Source: an uncultured Pseudomonadota bacterium
GTDB taxonomy: Bacteria > Pseudomonadota > Gammaproteobacteria > Methylococcales > Methylomonadaceae
Assembly: GCA_903918375.1 (NCBI GenBank)
Contig: CAIXED010000012.1
Location: 1 to 64,000, forward strand
Reading direction: 5' to 3'
Length of the DNA: 64,000 nt
Shown: piece after piece, positions 54,518 to 63,817 of the stretch
Numbering within the stretch: the stretch's first letter is position 1
How the letters are laid out: each line of letters begins with the position of its first letter
The notes under the pieces: model-generated
What the model saw: the letters and a program-made list of their open reading frames with translations, nothing else
The model's database searches: none
What the model was told of the DNA's origin: nothing
Made by a program: the position numbers and the translations under genes

Positions 54518-56710
54518 TTACAACTGCTGCAAAGAGCTCAAAAACTTAGCTGGCTCTTGATAACCAATTACCCGATTAGCGGTTTTTTCTTGGCCGTCAG
54601 CGCTGTAAAACATAATCCCTGGAGGACCAAATAAGTTAAAGCGTTGCAGTAAGGCTTTATCATCGTCATTATTTTCGGTGACATCAGCTTGGAGTAACAA
54701 ATATCCAGATAATTGTTGCTGAACTTTGGCGTCGGTAAAGGTGTAGGCTTCTAGCTCTTTACAGGAAATACACCAATCAGCATAAAAATCCAACATCACT
54801 GGCTGTTGTTTAGCAGCAGCTTGTTGCAATAAGCGATCTAATTCAGCAACGGTTTTCACTCGTTGAAACACTAAATGGTTTTTGGTGTCTGCTTTGGCGC
54901 TAGCTAAACCTTGCAGAGGCTGTAAGACGTTACTGTTACCTGCACTAACGCCTATTAATTGCAAAACGCCTAAGATCAATAATATTAAACCAAGACCTTT
55001 CCATAATTTTTTCCAACCAGAAGCAGGATTCGGTAACGGCTCAATTGCCCCCAGATAAATGGCTGGGATAATCAATAACATCGCTGATAGCAACATGCTG
55101 ACACTGGCTGGCAAAATTCGCGCTAACATCCAAACCGCCACAGCCAACATAATCACGCCAAACACCGCTTTGGTGGTATTTAACCAAGCGCCAGCTTTTG
55201 GTAATAATTTCCCTGCCGAGGCACCTATTAACAATAACGGTGTCCCCATACCCAAGCCCATCACAAATAAGGCTGAACCGCCTAATACCACATCACCGGT
55301 TTGACCAATATAAATTAAGGCCGCCGCTAATGGTGCAGCAACACAAGGACCAACAATTAAAGAGGATAAAGCCCCCATAATCGCCGCGCCCAAATAAGAG
55401 CCATCTCGGTGGGCATCACTGGAATGGTGAACACGATTTTGTAACGATTTTGGGAGTTCTAAATTGTAAAAGCCAAACATCGATAGCGATAACAGTACAA
55501 ATAAAGCACTGAAAGTTGCTATCACCCAAGGCTCTTGAAAAACAGCTTGTAAATTACTACCAAACAGCGCGGCTAAAACACCAAACACGGTGTACATCAA
55601 AGCCGATGCGAGAACGTAACTGAGTGATAGCAAAAACGATTTTCGGCTACAGATATTTTCACCTTGTCCAACGATAATCCCTGACAAAATAGGAATCATC
55701 GGAAAGATGCACGGGGTTAAAGATAACAAGACCCCGAAGCCAAAGAAGCTTAATAATGTCAATGCTAAGCTGTCTTGTTTTAAGGAATTAACAATTTGGT
55801 CTTGTTCCGACATCGCTTGCGGTGCAATGATCTTTTTGGTTTGTGCCGTCGCTATCGGCAATTCTAGGCTGACGCTAGTGTTCATTGGCGGATAGCAAAC
55901 ACCACGATCCGCGCAACCTTGGAACTTGGAAGTAATAGTGACCGTTTCAGCTTCGAGATTAGTGCGTTGCAATGGCACATCGACACCCATTTCTTGGCGA
56001 TAAACTTCAACTTCGCCAAATTCAGGATCATTATGCGACTCGCCTTTGGGCAAATTATAAGCTGCTAATTGGGTTTGGGTTTTTGATTCCAGCGTTAGAT
56101 TAAGCTTGTTTTTGTATAGATAATAACCTTCAGCGGCAATCCAGCTAACATGGATGGTATTGGCATCTTTAACGCTAGCAAAAAACTGGAAAGCTTGTTC
56201 AGGCTTTAATAATTCCCCACCTTTTAAACCGGCACACAAGATTTTAATCAATTTATTACAATCTTTATCGGTTTGAGCTGCTGGTAAATTGACCTCAAAC
56301 ACGGCTTTTTGCACTGGATAACAAACCGCTTCATCAGCACAGCCTTGATATTTAACTAATAACTTGACTGAGTTTTGAGCCGTTTTATTAATCAACGACA
56401 CAGGCACTTTTAGGATTCCACCACGATAAACTTCTAAATCACCAAACACTTGATCGTGATCAATCACACCTGCCGGCAGTTGGACTTGACCTAATTCAAC
56501 ACCCTGAGTCTGCGATTGAAACTGGAATTTATCGCGATACAGATGATAGCCTTGAGCAATATCGAAACTTAAATCAACCCTATCAGCAGCACCGGCTGCG
56601 GCACTGACTTTAAACGCTTGTTCAGGCGGTAAAAAAGTACGCTGCTCAGCTAGCAAACTTTGTACAAATAGACTGAGCAAGCCTAAAAAGATTAATCGGT
56701 ACGCAAACAT
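54518..56710 (-). CDS. dsbD: Thiol:disulfide interchange protein DsbD with duplicated N-terminal domain
   Basis: Carries electrons from cytoplasmic thioredoxin to periplasmic thiol proteins. Instead of one periplasmic nDsbD domain it has two in a row, each with its own redox Cys pair: Cys124/Cys130 in QGCADEAVCYP and Cys266/Cys272 in QGCADRGVCYP. The polytopic core follows with SLTPCIFPMIPILSG and SLIVGPCVAAPLAAAL (the membrane Cys pair), then a C-terminal thioredoxin domain with DFYADWCISCKELEAYTF. At 730 residues it is longer than the usual 560-620, explained by the duplication. It overlaps cutA by 19 bases, a known gene order. Confidence 0.92.
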   Translation of the reverse strand: MFAYRLIFLGLLSLFVQSLLAEQRTFLPPEQAFKVSAAAGAADRVDLSFDIAQGYHLYRDKFQFQSQTQGVELGQVQLPAGVIDHDQVFGDLEVYRGGILKVPVSLINKTAQNSVKLLVKYQGCADEAVCYPVQKAVFEVNLPAAQTDKDCNKLIKILCAGLKGGELLKPEQAFQFFASVKDANTIHVSWIAAEGYYLYKNKLNLTLESKTQTQLAAYNLPKGESHNDPEFGEVEVYRQEMGVDVPLQRTNLEAETVTITSKFQGCADRGVCYPPMNTSVSLELPIATAQTKKIIAPQAMSEQDQIVNSLKQDSLALTLLSFFGFGVLLSLTPCIFPMIPILSGIIVGQGENICSRKSFLLSLSYVLASALMYTVFGVLAALFGSNLQAVFQEPWVIATFSALFVLLSLSMFGFYNLELPKSLQNRVHHSSDAHRDGSYLGAAIMGALSSLIVGPCVAAPLAAALIYIGQTGDVVLGGSALFVMGLGMGTPLLLIGASAGKLLPKAGAWLNTTKAVFGVIMLAVAVWMLARILPASVSMLLSAMLLIIPAIYLGAIEPLPNPASGWKKLWKGLGLILLILGVLQLIGVSAGNSNVLQPLQGLASAKADTKNHLVFQRVKTVAELDRLLQQAAAKQQPVMLDFYADWCISCKELEAYTFTDAKVQQQLSGYLLLQADVTENNDDDKALLQRFNLFGPPGIMFYSADGQEKTANRVIGYQEPAKFLSSLQQL

Positions 56711-57009
56711 GAATCTATCCAGTTAAGGTATTCGGGGCTGCCCTGTTCAATGGCGACAGCAATAATTTCGGGAAGTTGGTATGGGTGTATCGCCTTAATC
56801 GCATTTTCAATAGCGGCAAACCGCTGTTGTTGACTTTTAATCATAAGCAAATGTTCCTGAGCAGTTTCAATTTTGCCCTGCCATTGGTACACCGAGGTCA
56901 GACCTGGCATGATGTTGACACACGCGACTAACTGCTTACAAATCAATTCGTTGGCAATCATTTCAGCGCAATACTGATCGGGACAAGTGCAAAGAATTAA
57001 CTGATACAT
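56692..57009 (-). CDS. cutA: Divalent-cation tolerance protein CutA
   Basis: Trimeric signalling-type protein of 105 residues with the CutA1 fold: YQLILCTCPDQYCAEMIANE, LVACVNIMPGLTSVYQWQGK, LLMIKSQQQRFAAIENAIK and HPYQLPEIIAVAIEQGSPEY. It is linked to copper tolerance genetically in E. coli, but its biochemical role is unclear. The start is set at 57009 (MYQLIL); the longer frame overlaps the divergent fxsA gene. It is directly upstream of and overlapping dsbD. Confidence 0.9.
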   Translation of the reverse strand: MYQLILCTCPDQYCAEMIANELICKQLVACVNIMPGLTSVYQWQGKIETAQEHLLMIKSQQQRFAAIENAIKAIHPYQLPEIIAVAIEQGSPEYLNWIDSCLRTD

Positions 57010-57081
57010 GACGATATTATCCTGTAAATTCGCTAAAGATGCTTTAGTATTCCTATCCCTATTATTCTGCCGAACTAAATC

Positions 57082-57525
57082 ATGAAAGCAATCCAAATCT
57101 TATTTGCATTTTTTCTAATCGTACCGTTTATCGAAATTACTGTGCTAATGCAGGTAGGTAGCATCATCGGTGTATTCCCAACCATTTTTATGGTGGTATT
57201 TACTGCGGTATTGGGGGCGTGGATGTTGCGTCGTCAAGGTTTCGCGACTTGGCAGCGTTTTCAAAGCAATCTGCAACAAGGCCAGATTCCGGCTTATGAA
57301 ATGATCGAAGGGCCGATTTTATTGGTGGGCGGTGCCTTGTTATTAACACCGGGCTTTTTTACCGATATTTTAGGCTTTGCCTGTCTGATTCCGTCATTAC
57401 GCCGAAAAATTGCTCAATATGTGATTGAACATCATTTGTTAGCAGCGCAAAGCGGTGAGATTTTTAAGCAGCGCTCATCATTTAGTAATGGCGCAATTGA
57501 AGGCGAGTTTAAGAAAGAAGATTAA
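57082..57525 (+). CDS. fxsA: FxsA-family membrane protein
   Basis: Inner-membrane protein of 147 residues with hydrophobic segments at about 5-25, 28-45 and 70-105. The family pattern is visible as PFIEITVLMQVGSIIGVFPT, WMLRRQGFATWQRFQ and LLVGGALLLTPGFFTDILGF. In E. coli FxsA modulates phage T7 exclusion. Its normal cell role is unknown. It is divergent from cutA-dsbD and followed by a strong hairpin. Confidence 0.9.
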   Translation: MKAIQILFAFFLIVPFIEITVLMQVGSIIGVFPTIFMVVFTAVLGAWMLRRQGFATWQRFQSNLQQGQIPAYEMIEGPILLVGGALLLTPGFFTDILGFACLIPSLRRKIAQYVIEHHLLAAQSGEIFKQRSSFSNGAIEGEFKKED

Positions 57526-57531
57526 TTTAAG

Positions 57532-57563
57532 AACCGTTCGTCCAAGGCTTTGGACGAACGGTT
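57532..57563. terminator. Long hairpin between fxsA and the DUF2892 gene
   Basis: Perfect 14-bp stem (AACCGTTCGTCCAA / TTGGACGAACGGTT) with a 4-nt loop between convergent genes. No strong T-run follows on either strand, so termination efficiency is uncertain. Confidence 0.6.
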
Positions 57564-57580
57564 AAAACTTGAGTCAGTGT

Positions 57581-57844
57581 TTATTGACCGTCGGCATCAG
57601 CGGCAACATCAGCCACTTCTGCGGTGTGATCTTGATCCAAGCTGTTTTTATCTAAACTTGAATAAGCTGGGCACCAGCCAGAATAAGCGGTTCCCACTAA
57701 AACCAAGCCAACCAACAACATCAATACGCTAGCAGTAAACAATGACACCGATAACAATACAATGCCTGAATATAAGCGCACTTTTTTATCTTTTGCGCCA
57801 AGATTGTGCTCAAATTTAACCAAACGTTTATAATCAAAACTCAT
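57581..57844 (-). CDS. DUF2892 (YgaP-type) membrane protein
   Basis: Small inner-membrane protein of 87 residues. A cytoplasmic start is followed by two transmembrane helices (about 24-45 and 45-62) and the DUF2892 closing motif GWCPAYSSLDKNS, with a Cys also seen in YgaP-like proteins. The C-terminus is acidic and low-complexity. Some family members carry a rhodanese domain; this one does not. Function unknown. Confidence 0.8.
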   Translation of the reverse strand: MSFDYKRLVKFEHNLGAKDKKVRLYSGIVLLSVSLFTASVLMLLVGLVLVGTAYSGWCPAYSSLDKNSLDQDHTAEVADVAADADGQ

Positions 57845-57945
57845 ATCCCATTCCTCTCTTAGTTGTGTTTTTTATACTTAGGTCGCAAAGCTTCACCCTA
57901 AAGGCCAGCAAATATACACAGCTGATTAAATTCTGCCAATAAAAA

Positions 57946-60114
57946 ATGGATGTTTCTTCTATTATTAGTCCGCTAAACGATGCCCAACGTTTAGCTGTTT
58001 CCGCGCCAATGCAAGCCATGCTGGTGTTAGCCGGTGCCGGTAGCGGCAAAACGCGGGTTTTAGTTCACCGCATTGCTTGGCATTTGAAAATTAATCATAT
58101 TGCCCCGCACAATATCTTGGCGGTGACCTTTACCAACAAAGCCGCCAGTGAAATGCGGCATCGTGTCGAAGAGTTATTAAATATCTCCGCGCGTTCGATG
58201 TGGATCGGTACTTTTCATGGTTTAGCCCATCGTTTATTAAGACAACACGCCAAACAAGCCAAGCTGCCAGAAACCTTTCAAGTCATGGACAGCGATGATC
58301 AATTGCGAATCATCAAACGGCTACTAAAAAGTCTCAACATTGATGACACAAAATGGCCACCGAAACAGGTACAAGGTTTTATCAACGGTCAAAAAGAAGA
58401 AGGCATTCGCGCTCGGCACATGAGCGATAACGGTGATTTTTACTATCGACAAATGTGGCAGGTTTATAAAGCTTATGAAGAACTGTGCGACCGTTCGGGC
58501 TTGGTTGATTTTGCCGAACTACTACTCCGTGCTCACGAATTACTGCGCGATAACGAAGATTTGCTGAGCTTTTATCGCGACCGTTTCCAGCAAGTCCATG
58601 TCGATGAATTTCAAGACACCAACACCATTCAATACGCTTGGCTGCGTTTGCTCACCGAAGGTAATAATAATTTGTTTGTGGTCGGTGATGATGATCAGTC
58701 GATTTACGGCTGGCGTGGCGCGAAAATCGAAAACATTTTCAACTTCCAAAAGCATTATCCCGATCATCAAGTGGTGCGTTTAGAACAAAACTATCGCTCC
58801 AGCGGCCATATTCTAAAAGCCGCCAATCATCTAATTGCTCACAATGACAGTCGGATGGGTAAAGAATTGTGGACCGATGCTGGCGATGGCTTGCCTTTGT
58901 CGCTTTATGCCGCATTTAACGAACAAGACGAAGCTTATTTTGTAGTCGAAAAAATTCGTCAATGGGTGAAAGACGGCGGTTTGCGCAGTGATATAGCGAT
59001 TTTGTATCGCTCCAATGCCCAATCACGGCAATTTGAAGAACGCTTGATGACGACCGCCACCCCTTATCGGGTTTATGGCGGTCTGCGATTTTTCGAGCGG
59101 ATGGAGATTAAAAACGCCCTCGCCTATTTACGTTTATCGGCGAATCCGCACGATGACGCTTCGTTTGAACGCATCGTCAACACCCCGACTCGCGGCATAG
59201 GTGCTAAAACTTTAGACGATATGCGCATTCTGGCCCGCGACAATGCGGTTTCACTCTGGCAAGCATCGCTAACCCTATTGCAAGAAAATCGCCTGCCTCC
59301 GCGAGCCTCCAGCGCTTTGCAGGCGTTTTTAAACTTAATCAACAAACTCAGCCAAGAAACCGCTAATCACGAAGCGCTGTTTGAAAGCGTCAAATACGTG
59401 ATTGAAGCCAGTGGTTTGATTGAGCTGTACAAAAAAGAAAAACAGGACAAAGGCGAAACGCGGGTTGAGAACTTGGAAGAATTAGTCAACGCCGCCAAGC
59501 TGTTTGATTACGACAGCAACAACCCCGAAAACCTCAGCGAGCTGGATTTATTCCTGACTCACGCTGCCTTGGAAGCCGGCGAAATGCAAGGCGATGCTGA
59601 CGAAGATTGTGTGCAGTTAATGACTTTGCATTCAGCTAAAGGCTTGGAATTTAAAGTAGTGTTTATGGTCGGCGTTGAAGAAGGTTTATTCCCTTCGCAA
59701 CAATCCTTCGAAGACCCAGGCCGCTTACAAGAAGAACGCCGTTTATGCTACGTCGGCATCACTCGCGCTATGCAACAGTTGACTATCAGTTATGCCGAAT
59801 CGCGGCGCTTATACGGCAAAGACAGCTACCCACGCCCGTCACGGTTTATCAAAGAAATTCCCGCCGAGGCCATTCAAGAAATCCGCATCCGCGCCAACGT
59901 CACCCGCCCAGTTGCCAGCACACCAAGCTATAACAGCGGCCCAGCTTCCAAAAGCCGTTATAAATTAGGCCAAGCAGTACGCCATGAAAAATTTGGTGAT
60001 GGCGTGGTGTTACAAACCGAAGGTGATGGCGAACAAGAACGGGTGCAAATTAATTTCCGTAATGCGGGGATTAAATGGTTGATGTTGGCGTATGCCAAAT
60101 TGGATTTGATTTAA
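57946..60114 (+). CDS. uvrD: DNA helicase II, UvrD/Rep family
   Basis: Superfamily 1A 3'-5' helicase of 722 residues used in mismatch and excision repair. It has the Q motif (LNDAQRLAVS), Walker A GAGSGKTRVLVHRIAWH, motif Ia TFTNKAASEMRHR, Walker B VDEFQDTN, motif III GDDDQSIYGWRGA, motif IV RLEQNYRSS, and motif VI near VGITRAMQQL. The C-terminal segment with FGDGVVLQTEGDGEQERVQ, a Tudor-like fold, supports UvrD over Rep or PcrA. The ATG at 57946 fits the family start. Confidence 0.93.
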   Translation: MDVSSIISPLNDAQRLAVSAPMQAMLVLAGAGSGKTRVLVHRIAWHLKINHIAPHNILAVTFTNKAASEMRHRVEELLNISARSMWIGTFHGLAHRLLRQHAKQAKLPETFQVMDSDDQLRIIKRLLKSLNIDDTKWPPKQVQGFINGQKEEGIRARHMSDNGDFYYRQMWQVYKAYEELCDRSGLVDFAELLLRAHELLRDNEDLLSFYRDRFQQVHVDEFQDTNTIQYAWLRLLTEGNNNLFVVGDDDQSIYGWRGAKIENIFNFQKHYPDHQVVRLEQNYRSSGHILKAANHLIAHNDSRMGKELWTDAGDGLPLSLYAAFNEQDEAYFVVEKIRQWVKDGGLRSDIAILYRSNAQSRQFEERLMTTATPYRVYGGLRFFERMEIKNALAYLRLSANPHDDASFERIVNTPTRGIGAKTLDDMRILARDNAVSLWQASLTLLQENRLPPRASSALQAFLNLINKLSQETANHEALFESVKYVIEASGLIELYKKEKQDKGETRVENLEELVNAAKLFDYDSNNPENLSELDLFLTHAALEAGEMQGDADEDCVQLMTLHSAKGLEFKVVFMVGVEEGLFPSQQSFEDPGRLQEERRLCYVGITRAMQQLTISYAESRRLYGKDSYPRPSRFIKEIPAEAIQEIRIRANVTRPVASTPSYNSGPASKSRYKLGQAVRHEKFGDGVVLQTEGDGEQERVQINFRNAGIKWLMLAYAKLDLI

Positions 60115-60127
60115 GCAGGAGAATTTT

Positions 60128-60340
60128 ATGTCTACAGCTTGGGCCGGCGGCACCGACGCCATTGTCGAACGCATGGATGAGATGACAGCCTTGTTTGTCG
60201 AACAAACTCGCAAAAAACTCTATAGCGGTGAATCAGCTACGCATTGTGAAGAATGTGGAGAAACAATTCCTGAGGCCAGACGCCAAGCGATTGCTTGTCA
60301 ATATTGTCTAACTTGCCAAACTAAGCTTGAACAGCGATAA
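60128..60340 (+). CDS. DksA/TraR-type zinc-finger protein
   Basis: Short protein of 70 residues with a C4 zinc finger (CEECGETIPEARRQAIACQYCLTC) at its C-terminal end, as in TraR and YbiI. It lacks the coiled-coil N-terminal half of full DksA. It may bind the RNA polymerase secondary channel, but that is inferred. AGGAG precedes the ATG, and it lies 13 nt behind the helicase gene, so the two are co-transcribed. Confidence 0.85.
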   Translation: MSTAWAGGTDAIVERMDEMTALFVEQTRKKLYSGESATHCEECGETIPEARRQAIACQYCLTCQTKLEQR

Positions 60341-60364
60341 ACGACAATTGATATATTAGGAAGG

Positions 60365-60451
60365 TGGTGCCGAGAAGAGGACTTGAACCTCCACAGGATT
60401 ACTCCTACTAGCACCTGAAGCTAGCGCGTCTACCAATTTCACCACCTCGGC
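60365..60451 (-). tRNA. tRNA-Leu (anticodon CAG)
   Basis: An 87-nt tRNA on the minus strand with encoded CCA. The acceptor stem is GCCGAGG paired with TCTCGGC (ending in G-U). A long variable arm (class II) is present. The anticodon loop TTCAGGT gives CAG, so it reads CUG leucine codons. The T-arm GGTTCAAGTCC is standard. Confidence 0.95.
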
Positions 60452-60550
60452 AAAGGGTGCTTGTATCAAGCGATGTGAGCCGACCATTCTATGAATCGAG
60501 CCCTTTTTTGTCAATCAATAATCCCGAATCACGAAAGTTTCAAGTTATGC

Positions 60551-60579
60551 CTTGAAAACCGCCACAAACACCCCCAACT
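60551..60579 (+). promoter_or_regulatory. Heat-shock (sigma-32) promoter candidate of htpG
   Basis: CTTGAAA at 60551-60557 and CCCCAACT at 60572-60579 are separated by 14 nt. This matches the sigma-32 -35 box exactly and the CCCCATNT -10 box nearly. It lies about 53 bp upstream of the htpG start. Confidence 0.65.
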
Positions 60580-60631
60580 AAAGCTAGCCTCATTTTTAAA
60601 CTTAGTAATCACTTAATACAAGAGCATAAAT

Positions 60632-62560
60632 ATGACTGTTGAAGCACAAAAAGAAACCTTAGGTTTCCAAACTGAAGTAAAGCATTTATTGCATTTGATG
60701 ATTCACTCTTTGTACAGCAACAAAGAAATTTTCCTACGCGAATTGGTGTCAAACGCCTCTGACGCGGCTGACAAACTGCGTTTTGAAGCCTTATCCAATG
60801 ACGGGTTATACGAAGGTGATAGCGAGTTAAAAATCCGCATCGATTTCGACGAAGCGAAAAAAACCATCACCATCACTGATAACGGCATCGGCATGACCCG
60901 CGCCGAAGTCCAAGACCACATCGGCACCATCGCCAAATCAGGCACCAAACAATTCTTCGAGCGCTTAACCGGCGATCAAGCCAAAGACAGCGAATTAATC
61001 GGCCAATTTGGTGTTGGTTTTTACTCGGCTTTCATCGTTGCCGATAAAGTCACCTTAACCACACGCAAAGCTGGCGTTGCCGAAGCAGTGCGTTGGGAAT
61101 CGGCTGGCGAAGGCGATTACACTTTAGAAACCGTCGAAAAAGCCAGCCGTGGTACTGAAATTGTCTTGCACCTAAAAGACGGCGAAGAAGAATTCTTAAA
61201 CGCTTGGAAAATCCGTTCCATCATCAAAAAATTCTCAGACCATATTTCATTACCGATCATCATGAGCCGCGAAGTTGATGCGGAAACCGATGATGAAGGC
61301 AACGAAACCGCACCAGCTCACCTAGAAGATGAAACCGTCAACACCGCGTCAGCTTTGTGGACCAAATCTAAAGACGAAATCAGCGAAGAAGACTACAACG
61401 AATTCTACAAACACGTTGGCCACGACTTCCAAGACCCACTAACCCACGTTCACAGCAAAGTCGAAGGCACTAACGAATACACTTTATTGCTTTACACCCC
61501 AAGCCGCGCACCGTTTGATATGTGGGATCGCGACAGCAAACACGGTGTAAAACTCTACATCCGCAAAGTCTTCATTACCGACGATGCTGAGCAATTAATG
61601 CCACGTTACCTGCGTTTTATTCGCGGTGTTATTGATGCCGACAGTTTGCCACTTAACGTCTCTCGCGAAATCTTGCAACAAAGCAAACAAATCAGCGCCA
61701 TCAAAACTGGTGCGGTGAAAAAAGTGTTGAGCATGTTGGAAGATTTGGCTGAAAACGATGCCGACAAATACCAATCCTTCTGGGAACAATTCGGTAACGT
61801 CATCAAAGAAGGCCCGATTGAAGACGCGAAAAACAAAGATCGCGTTGCTAAATTGATGCGTTTTTCTTCGACTCACACCAACGACAAAACCCAAAACGTC
61901 TCATTGGCCGATTACGTCAGCCGCATGAAAGAAGGCCAAGACAAAATTTATTTTGTCACCGCCGACAGCTTCGCCGCGGCTAAAAACAGCCCACATTTGG
62001 AAATCTTCCGCAAAAAAGGCATTGAAGTCTTATTGTTGACGGATCGAATTGACGAATGGTTGGTTTCTAGCTTGACCGATTTCGACGATAAACATCTGCA
62101 ATCTATCGCCAAAGGTGAGCTGGATTTAGAGAAATTTGATACTGAAGAAGACAAACAACAGCAAGAAGAATTGAATAAAGACTTTGAAACTGTGTTGTCG
62201 CAAATGAAAGAAGTATTAAAAGACAAAGTCAGCGATGTTCGCATCAGCCACCGTCTAACCGACTCCCCTGCTTGTTTAGTAACCGGTGTTTATGACATGA
62301 GCTTGAACATGGAGCGTATTATGAAAGAAGCTGGCCAAGCCATGAATATGATGGGCATGGGCGGTAGTAAACCAAGTTTTGAAATCAATCCAGAACACAG
62401 TTTGGTTAAAGCCTTGAAAAACGAGCAAGATGACAGCCGTTTTGCCGACATTAGCCATATTTTGTTTGACCAAGCGGTATTGAGCGAAGGCGGCCAATTA
62501 GATGATCCATCAGCGTTTGTGCATAAGCTGAATGGTTTATTGCAAGGTTTGTTGGCGTAA
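60632..62560 (+). CDS. htpG: Molecular chaperone HtpG (Hsp90)
   Basis: Bacterial Hsp90 of 642 residues. The N-terminal GHKL ATPase domain has [20 protein letters not shown] and [11 protein letters not shown] followed by [14 protein letters not shown]. The middle domain contains the catalytic Arg region [14 protein letters not shown]. The C-terminal dimerisation domain ends GLLQGLLA. The upstream sigma-32-type promoter fits heat-shock control, and an intrinsic terminator follows. There is a slightly acidic insertion ([20 protein letters not shown]) in the first half. Confidence 0.96.
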   Translation: MTVEAQKETLGFQTEVKHLLHLMIHSLYSNKEIFLRELVSNASDAADKLRFEALSNDGLYEGDSELKIRIDFDEAKKTITITDNGIGMTRAEVQDHIGTIAKSGTKQFFERLTGDQAKDSELIGQFGVGFYSAFIVADKVTLTTRKAGVAEAVRWESAGEGDYTLETVEKASRGTEIVLHLKDGEEEFLNAWKIRSIIKKFSDHISLPIIMSREVDAETDDEGNETAPAHLEDETVNTASALWTKSKDEISEEDYNEFYKHVGHDFQDPLTHVHSKVEGTNEYTLLLYTPSRAPFDMWDRDSKHGVKLYIRKVFITDDAEQLMPRYLRFIRGVIDADSLPLNVSREILQQSKQISAIKTGAVKKVLSMLEDLAENDADKYQSFWEQFGNVIKEGPIEDAKNKDRVAKLMRFSSTHTNDKTQNVSLADYVSRMKEGQDKIYFVTADSFAAAKNSPHLEIFRKKGIEVLLLTDRIDEWLVSSLTDFDDKHLQSIAKGELDLEKFDTEEDKQQQEELNKDFETVLSQMKEVLKDKVSDVRISHRLTDSPACLVTGVYDMSLNMERIMKEAGQAMNMMGMGGSKPSFEINPEHSLVKALKNEQDDSRFADISHILFDQAVLSEGGQLDDPSAFVHKLNGLLQGLLA

Positions 62561-62566
62561 TTAAAA

Positions 62567-62586
62567 AACCCCGCAAAAGCGGGGTT
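62567..62586 (-). terminator. Intrinsic terminator of the di-haem peroxidase gene
   Basis: Eight-base-pair GC-rich stem AACCCCGC / GCGGGGTT with AAAA loop. On the minus strand it is followed by TTTTTT, so it ends the peroxidase unit. Confidence 0.8.
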
Positions 62587-62597
62587 AGTAACGATTT

Positions 62598-62625
62598 GAA
62601 GGGGGCTTTTAGCCCCCTTCTTTTT
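62598..62625 (+). terminator. Intrinsic terminator of htpG
   Basis: Ten-base-pair stem GAAGGGGGCT / AGCCCCCTTC with a 3-nt loop and a five-T tail on the plus strand. It lies just downstream of htpG. Confidence 0.85.
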
Positions 62626-62636
62626 AACCAATCAAA

Positions 62637-63641
62637 TTAGTTGAAAGTTTTACCTGGAGTACCTGGCAAAACTGGCATGGTTTGATGAGGGAATTCACCC
62701 GTCAAAGCATTCAAGAATGCCACGATGTCATTCACATCCGCATCAGACAAATCTTTGTCTAACTGCAATTTACCCATGATTCGAACCGCTTGATCCAAAG
62801 TTTTGACTGAACCGTTATGGAAATAAGGCGCAGTCAAAGCAATATTGCGTAAAGTCGGCACTTTCCACATGTGTTTATCAGAATCTTTACCCGTTACTTC
62901 GGCTAAACCACCGTCTTTGCTGAAATGGTGTTGCGCTTCGAAGTAGCCGTTAGAGATAACAGGGAATTTTTGAAATGCGCCAGGACCGTTAAACGCTGGA
63001 CCGCTATGGCAGCTAGTACAACCTAATTGGTTAGCTTTTTCCAAACCACGCACTTGTTGCTCAGTCAAAGCCGCTTTGTTACCAGACACATATTTGTCAT
63101 ACGCGCTGTTTGGGGTAATCAAAGTTCTTTCGTAAGCCGCAATCGCTTTAGTCGCGTTGTCTTTAGTGATTGAGTTTTTATCGCCAAAGGCTTTTTCAAA
63201 AGCCACTTGATAACCATCGATAGTTTTCAAACGAGCAACCACGTCATCCCAGCTTTTCATACCCATTTCAATCGGGTTAGTCACAGGGCCAGCCGCTTGC
63301 GCTTCTAAACTCGCCGCACGACCATCCCAGAATTGCACTTTGTTGAACGCCGAGTTCCAAACTGTTGGCGCACTACGACCGCCGGTTTGACCATTAACAC
63401 CCATAGAATTAGGGCGATTATCTTCACCACCCAACATGGTGTTATGGCAAGACGCACAAGCCACAGTGCCAGTCGATGACAAACGTGGGTCGTGGTACAA
63501 AATTTTACCCAATTCAACTTTTTCAGCAGTTGTAGGGTTATCAGCAGGGGCTGGTGCAGTAGTTGGCAAAGCTTCAGCCGCTGCAACAGCCATAGAGCCA
63601 GTCAATGCAATCGCAGACACTAGCAAACGAAATTTAAACAT
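62637..63641 (-). CDS. Di-haem cytochrome c peroxidase
   Basis: Periplasmic enzyme of 334 residues that reduces H2O2 with electrons from small cytochromes. The signal peptide ends near VAAAEALP. Two c-type haem motifs are visible: CASCH (Cys62, Cys65, His66) and CTSCH (Cys208, Cys211, His212). The bacterial-CcP motifs GVNGQTGGRSAPTVWN and KVPTLRNIALTAPYFHNGSV are present. AGGAGGA precedes the ATG at 63641 at correct spacing. Related MauG enzymes modify proteins instead, but the length and motifs fit CcP. Confidence 0.92.
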   Translation of the reverse strand: MFKFRLLVSAIALTGSMAVAAAEALPTTAPAPADNPTTAEKVELGKILYHDPRLSSTGTVACASCHNTMLGGEDNRPNSMGVNGQTGGRSAPTVWNSAFNKVQFWDGRAASLEAQAAGPVTNPIEMGMKSWDDVVARLKTIDGYQVAFEKAFGDKNSITKDNATKAIAAYERTLITPNSAYDKYVSGNKAALTEQQVRGLEKANQLGCTSCHSGPAFNGPGAFQKFPVISNGYFEAQHHFSKDGGLAEVTGKDSDKHMWKVPTLRNIALTAPYFHNGSVKTLDQAVRIMGKLQLDKDLSDADVNDIVAFLNALTGEFPHQTMPVLPGTPGKTFN

Positions 63642-63817
63642 ACATCCTCCTAATTTTTATTGTGATAACAATGAACTGGCGAATTGTAAGGTATAGAGCC
63701 GAAATAGCGGTAAATTTAATTGCCTGATAAGCGCATTTTTCGCACCACTTTCGCTCAAGGGATAGCTTGTATTAGAATCCGCGCCTCAACTTCATACTTT
63801 TAATTAGGTGGGACTCA

